From: Streptococcaceae bacterium
Lineage (GTDB): Bacteria; Bacillota; Bacilli; Lactobacillales; Streptococcaceae
NCBI GenBank assembly: GCA_031285105.1
Contig: JAITWV010000352.1
Span: 1 to 7,813 of the forward strand
DNA: 7,813 nucleotides
Direction: 5' to 3'
A program made the position numbers and the translations under genes. The notes beneath the pieces are model-generated. The model did not search any database, was not told the origin of the DNA, and saw only the letters and a list, made by a program, of their open reading frames with translations. How positions within the stretch are numbered: the stretch's first letter is position 1; each line of letters opens with the position of its first letter. Below are positions 5,138-7,813 of the stretch, piece by piece.

Positions 5138-5538
5138 AATTTCAGCATTGTTTGAGTAATTTGACGTTTGGCTATCTCAAAAAGCACATCCAACGATCGG
5201 TCTTTCGCATGAAAATTCTCCTCTACCCAAGTCAAAAATCCAGCGACTTTCTCAACTTTCGGACGATTTCCTGCATGAGTGTGTTTCCTGTCATAGTCGT
5301 CCTGGGCTGCAGTTGCACCATAAACAGTTTCATACTTTTTCTTTCCATTATAGATTCGCATTTAATCAAAAGAACGCTGTTTAATTTCATTATTTATCGT
5401 TGCATGCGAACGCTCCAATCTTCTGGCTATCTCACGTCGAGAAACGCCATCATTAAACCACGCCTCAATTTTTCCACGCTCTTCTGGACTTAAATGTTTC
5501 CCTTTTTTGTTTTCTGGTGTAAAGTAAGTATGCATCAT
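5134..5538 (-). pseudogene. Truncated IS30-family transposase with internal stop
   Basis: The frame begins (M)MHTYFTPENKKGKHLSPEER and contains the IS30 N-terminal helix-turn-helix (KIEAWFNDGVSRREIARRLERSHATINNEIKQ). A TAA at 5364-5362 interrupts it in frame, after which it continues MRIYNGKKKYETVYGATAAQ, then NRPKVEKVAGFLTWVEENF and SLDVLFEIAKRQ, where resemblance ends. In intact relatives a glutamine often stands at the stop position, so a CAA to TAA change is likely. Only about 130 of the usual 300-350 codons remain and the whole DDE catalytic domain is absent, so the element cannot move itself. The DNA-binding part could in principle still be made as a 59-residue peptide. Confidence 0.8.
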
Positions 5539-5598
5539 TTATCTCAAGACTCTTCATTATTTTCGCCAAAAACAATGATAACTCTTTTGAGATAAATG
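5536..5598 (-). repeat. Hairpin covering the IS30 transposase start codon
   Basis: CATTTATCTCAA (5536-5547) and TTGAGATAAATG (5587-5598) are a perfect 12-bp inverted repeat with a 39-base loop. Read leftward, the second arm of the stem contains the first transposase ATG (5538-5536). Transcripts entering from outside the element would fold this hairpin and hide the start, a known way for insertion sequences to avoid activation by read-through. The role here is inferred. Confidence 0.5.
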
Positions 5599-5640
5599 GT
5601 GTTTTAATGCTCATTAAGTGGACAACTTGATTTTACAATG

Positions 5641-5780
5641 CGCCTTAAATAAAAAAAGCAAGACCGCAACATTTTATAGATTTGAACATACCCCCTTAAA
5701 ATTCTTTTTCAATACTTACTCTTCCTAGAAGAAATGTCAACTATCTCAATCTGTGTATAACATATAAAAATTTTTGAATT
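5641..5780 (-). promoter_or_regulatory. Intergenic spacer with a weak leftward promoter candidate
   Basis: Between AbiEii and the IS30 remnant there is a perfect leftward -35 TTGACA (5740-5735). At 17 bases it is followed by only a poor -10 (AAGTAT, 5717-5712). The spacer carries a small inverted repeat TCTTC-CTA-GAAGA (5720-5732). A purine block AAGGGGG lies further down. Right after the AbiEii stop there is a six-pair AT-only hairpin with a T run (about 5766-5781), at best a weak terminator. I see no convincing gene here. Confidence 0.25.
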
Positions 5781-6779
5781 TTAAACCATCTGATGTATTT
5801 CTTCTTCTAATTCTTTTATTCCAACCATCATCAAATCGAATGGAATTGGAGTTCCAAAAAACATTTCACTCATATCATCATAATCTTTACGTAATCCAAG
5901 TAACTGTTCGCTTGTAGGCATTAGTTTAATTGTTCCTGGAACTGCTTCATCAAATTTTGCGGAATTAATTGGATAAAATTGTTGATTAAAAGCAACAACA
6001 TCGGCCAATAATTGTAAATCGTTTAAAGCTTCCTCTTTAATTTTTGTTTGACTCAACATAAAAACATCAGAATAATGTCTCGAATATCGATATGAAAGCG
6101 ACGATTTGCCTCTATTTGCTTCTCGATGCAAAATAACAACTTTTTCCCAGAAAGTTCTTTTGGCTTCAACCGTGGGAACGCTTATCTTTTCATCTACAAA
6201 TATTTGTGGGAATTCTTGAACAATATATGAATCAATATTTTTGCTAACAGTAGGAGTCCAAGATGCTAATGGACCAATTTCAAGCCTAATAGTTTGCAAC
6301 GAATAATGATTGGCAAACAATTGTGGATAAGAAATTTCGATAGTTTCAGGCTCGTTCTCTCTGATAGTAAGCTTAACACCAGAAACATCAAAATCTTCTA
6401 TTACTTGTTGGAGCTCTGGCAAAACTTTATTTTTAATAAATCGATGAGCAAGTAAATTAGCTTCTTCATTAAACCTATTTTGTTGATTTTTTGAACGTTC
6501 TTTCCAAGGTTCATCTCTGGAAAAACCGATGACTCGCCAATCAAGAACAAGATCAATGTCTTCTGAGAATCTATTAATTGCACCATAAGCCTTTGATAAT
6601 GAGGTACCACCCTTAAATGCAAAATATTTTCCCAAATTCGTTTTGTTGAATAGCAAATCTATAAAGAAAACCACCCAATAATCTTTTTCAATCATGAATG
6701 GATCTATTAATTTGTTAGTAGCTGTTGCATTTATTACCTGTTTGCGTTGATTTGACGATAATTTCAAAAAATTTTTCAT
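5781..6779 (-). CDS. abiEii: AbiEii-family nucleotidyltransferase toxin (type IV TA / abortive infection)
   Basis: A 332-residue protein of the AbiEii/AbiGii family, DNA polymerase beta-like nucleotidyltransferases that arrest growth; studied relatives add nucleotides to tRNA acceptor ends. Motif I is KGGTSLSKAY (56-65). The metal-binding motif is RFSEDIDLVLD (70-80) with D74 and D76. The C-terminal half has the family's TVEAKRTFWEKVVILHRE (203-220) and RYSRHYSDVFML (231-242). All key residues appear intact and the length is normal. Its ATG overlaps the AbiEi stop as ATGA, so it is co-translated with the antitoxin. In the AbiE system the toxin is released or activated on phage infection and blocks phage spread by stopping the host; that role is inferred from the family. 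Confidence 0.9.
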   Translation of the reverse strand: MKNFLKLSSNQRKQVINATATNKLIDPFMIEKDYWVVFFIDLLFNKTNLGKYFAFKGGTSLSKAYGAINRFSEDIDLVLDWRVIGFSRDEPWKERSKNQQNRFNEEANLLAHRFIKNKVLPELQQVIEDFDVSGVKLTIRENEPETIEISYPQLFANHYSLQTIRLEIGPLASWTPTVSKNIDSYIVQEFPQIFVDEKISVPTVEAKRTFWEKVVILHREANRGKSSLSYRYSRHYSDVFMLSQTKIKEEALNDLQLLADVVAFNQQFYPINSAKFDEAVPGTIKLMPTSEQLLGLRKDYDDMSEMFFGTPIPFDLMMVGIKELEEEIHQMV

Positions 6780-7405
6780 TTATTTTTTTCCCTACTTCTT
6801 AATACTTGCATTCTTTTAATTAAGTCGCGTATCCACGCTCTCGTTGTTAGTGCCTCTTTTTCTATTTTATTCATTTGTTCATCAGTAAAACGGTTATTTA
6901 TAGTGATTAAGATAGTGTCATCAATGTGTTCTAGTCCATACTTTTCTCTAAATGTTTTAAGCCCTTCAATTAACAAAGCAGTTGGTTGGGAATAATTGCT
7001 ATCACGCAAAGATTTATGACGAAAATGTATTTGTCTTCCATCAATATTAATAGTTCTTGTAGGTCCTGTGCTTATATAGTTTATTTTTGCTGGCACTTGT
7101 GTATCTAAACCCAGCATATTCATCGCTGTATTCCCTGATGGAGTAATTGTCCAATTGAACTTGCGGGCATAGGTCTGAATTAAATCATAAATATTCGGTG
7201 GTAAATCAATTTTTAAGAACTCTGCATAGTTAGGCTTCATATAGATGCCAGTATAAATTTTTTGCAATTTTCCTTCTTTTACTAAATTTTGAATGTTTAT
7301 TTTTATATTGTTATACTCACCTAAATTAGAAAAATCGGACATAATATACATTTTTCCCTTTTGTGCATATCTTATTTTCTTTTCAATTTCTTTTTTTACG
7401 CTCAT
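6776..7405 (-). CDS. abiEi: AbiEi/DUF6088-like antitoxin and repressor
   Basis: A 209-residue protein. The N-terminal 60 residues read as a winged helix (IRYAQKGKMYIMSDFSNLGE, then NIQNLVKEGKLQKIYTGIYM) that would bind DNA. The core signature TITPSGNTAMNMLGL (86-100) and the following YISTGPTRTINIDGRQIHFRH, an all-beta region, are typical of AbiEi and related DUF6088 proteins. I chose the ATG at 7405 because GAGG lies seven to eight bases upstream; the in-frame GTG at 7414 would overlap that site. It precedes and overlaps the AbiEii toxin, the usual order. AbiEi antitoxins counteract the toxin without a stable complex and repress their own promoter through inverted repeats, and such a repeat is present at 7466-7503. 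Confidence 0.85.
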   Translation of the reverse strand: MSVKKEIEKKIRYAQKGKMYIMSDFSNLGEYNNIKINIQNLVKEGKLQKIYTGIYMKPNYAEFLKIDLPPNIYDLIQTYARKFNWTITPSGNTAMNMLGLDTQVPAKINYISTGPTRTINIDGRQIHFRHKSLRDSNYSQPTALLIEGLKTFREKYGLEHIDDTILITINNRFTDEQMNKIEKEALTTRAWIRDLIKRMQVLRSREKNK

Positions 7406-7465
7406 TATAATCACCTCAAGTAAAACATTCTAAATCACTTATATATATATGCGATATTTCTATTT

Positions 7466-7503
7466 TTATTTTACCTAAAATATACTATTTTTAGGTAAAA
7501 TAA
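7466..7503. promoter_or_regulatory. Operator: perfect 15-bp inverted repeat upstream of abiE
   Basis: TTATTTTACCTAAAA (7466-7480) and TTTTAGGTAAAATAA (7489-7503) are perfect inverted copies separated by eight bases. The repeat overlaps the -10, the spacer and the edge of the -35 of the abiE promoter. AbiEi proteins studied in streptococci repress by binding inverted repeats in this position, so this is the likely operator. As a pure stem-loop it is AT-rich without a following T run on the leftward strand, so a terminator is less likely. Confidence 0.75.
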
Positions 7504-7507
7504 TCAA
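7479..7507 (-). promoter_or_regulatory. Promoter of the abiEi-abiEii operon
   Basis: Leftward -35 TTGATT (7507-7502), a 17-base spacer and -10 TATATT (7484-7479). This would start transcription near 7472, leaving a leader of about 65 bases before the AbiEi ATG. Overlap with the 15-bp inverted repeat implies repression by AbiEi. Confidence 0.65.
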
Positions 7508-7687
7508 GAATAAAAAAGGAATATTCCATTTATCGAAATATGAATTTTCCGATAATTTCTTTTCTTAGGAAGTTGTTTTATTCAAAAATTACCGAGAAAA
7601 CTTTTGAATAGACTTGATTAATCTATTTCATTCCACATTGCAAACTCAATACTTCAAATGAAAGAGAACTCTGATTCTTACATACAG
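7508..7687. other. Non-coding spacer right of abiE
   Basis: No gene seen. There is a 9-bp inverted repeat TATTCAAAA (7579-7587) / TTTTGAATA (7602-7610) and a smaller one TTATCG/CGATAA near 7532-7556. The only open frames are under 25 codons and lack ribosome sites. Confidence 0.5.
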
Positions 7688-7721
7688 ATAAAAAAAGACC
7701 TTGTCATTTCTGACAAAGCCT
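7688..7721 (-). terminator. Strong leftward rho-independent terminator
   Basis: Read leftward, AGGCTTTGTCA (7721-7711), a GAAA tetraloop and TGACAAGGTCT (7706-7696) form an 11-pair stem with two G-T pairs, followed by an unbroken T run (7696-7690). It must end a transcript that begins beyond the right edge of the window and keeps it out of the abiE promoter. Confidence 0.8.
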
Positions 7722-7813
7722 GTTAAATTATAAATGTCAACTTAAAACTACCCACTTTCGCTCACTTAAGAGTGGACAAAAATGCTCAATCATAGCTTTC
7801 AGTATCCAGTAAA
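7718..7813 (-). other. Right-edge sequence: possible IS30-like end and gene tail
   Basis: Read leftward, AAGTTGACATTTATAATTTAACAGG (7743-7719) matches 15 of 25 positions of the IS30-type end at 5616-5640. Further right, TTGTCCACTCTTAAGTGAGC (7778-7759) nearly repeats TTGTCCACTTAATGAGC found just inside that same end. A leftward frame (7811-7737, ending KWVVLS) is open to the window edge, but I recognise no protein in it. It may be a decayed insertion-sequence end or the last codons of a gene outside the window. Confidence 0.3.

Larger units (their letters stand above)
5134..5640 (-). mobile_element. Remnant of an IS30-family insertion sequence
   Basis: The transposase fragment plus about 100 bases upstream. 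The outer end is probably near AAGTGGACAACTTGATTTTACAATG (5616-5640), which has the look of an IS30-group terminal repeat, but the partner end is lost with the 3' half so this cannot be confirmed internally. A sequence at 7718-7743 resembles it imperfectly. Confidence 0.55.

Noticed and set aside
5152..5493. Rightward frame opposite the IS30 fragment
   Set aside because: Antisense of clear transposase sequence.
5644..5691. Leftward peptide MFKSIKCCGLAFFI after AAGGGGG
   Set aside because: The purine block is only one base from the ATG, too close to act as its ribosome site, and the peptide is 14 residues with no known family.
6401..6622. Second leftward frame inside abiEii
   Set aside because: Out-of-frame shadow within the nucleotidyltransferase domain.
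220..7675. ATCAGAGTTCTC at 220-231 and its inverted copy at 7664-7675, as possible element ends
   Set aside because: A 12-base match is expected by chance once or more among all pairs in a window of this size, and no further bases match on either side.

Overview
The window is AT-rich, with strong AGGAGG-type ribosome sites and gene families typical of low-GC Firmicutes. A MobL-type relaxase, a DinJ antitoxin, a YafQ toxin and a Lactobacillus-style IS30 remnant point to the Lactobacillales, most likely Lactobacillaceae or a relative carrying a mobilizable plasmid. No replication gene is visible, so a chromosomal mobilizable element is not excluded.

Layout from left to right. Positions 1-300 hold one doubtful 38-codon ORF (minus strand) and the promoter/operator of a plus-strand RelB-RelE/ParE toxin-antitoxin (TA) pair (308-926), which ends in a clear terminator. 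Next is a leftward mobilization operon (3210-997): two or three small ribbon-helix-helix-like DNA-binding proteins followed by a MobL relaxase, all overlapping or nearly so. Upstream of it lies a non-coding stretch (3244-3719) with a probable oriT (perfect hairpin plus a nic-like CAGTGCGACTTG), a further hairpin and repeated GTTAGCA motifs. It ends in two minus-strand terminators that serve the next leftward unit.

That unit (4840-3720) is a composite toxin-antitoxin block. A DinJ antitoxin has no adjacent toxin. It is followed by a complete Phd/YefM-like antitoxin plus YafQ toxin pair with its own consensus promoter. Directly after the YafQ stop, in the same frame, lies the decayed C-terminus of a second YafQ-type toxin. 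The simplest reading is that the Phd-YafQ pair displaced the toxin partner of DinJ.

Positions 4988-5640 are wreckage: a short coiled-coil protein tail abutting an IS30-family transposase that has a nonsense codon and lacks its catalytic part. From 7405 to 5781 there is an intact leftward AbiE-type (type IV) TA/abortive-infection operon: AbiEi/DUF6088-like antitoxin-repressor, then AbiEii nucleotidyltransferase. It has a recognisable promoter overlapped by a perfect 15-bp inverted repeat. The last 400 bases are non-coding, with a strong leftward terminator and a possible further IS30-like end.

Taken together, this is a transfer module flanked by three toxin-antitoxin/defence units, as expected for the accessory arc of a mobilizable plasmid. 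The relaxase genes allow mobilization by a helper conjugation system, since no type IV secretion genes are present. The TA and AbiE units would favour retention and phage exclusion. The most unusual parts are the nested DinJ/Phd/YafQ arrangement, the oriT region with its set of small DNA-binding proteins, and the AbiE operator.
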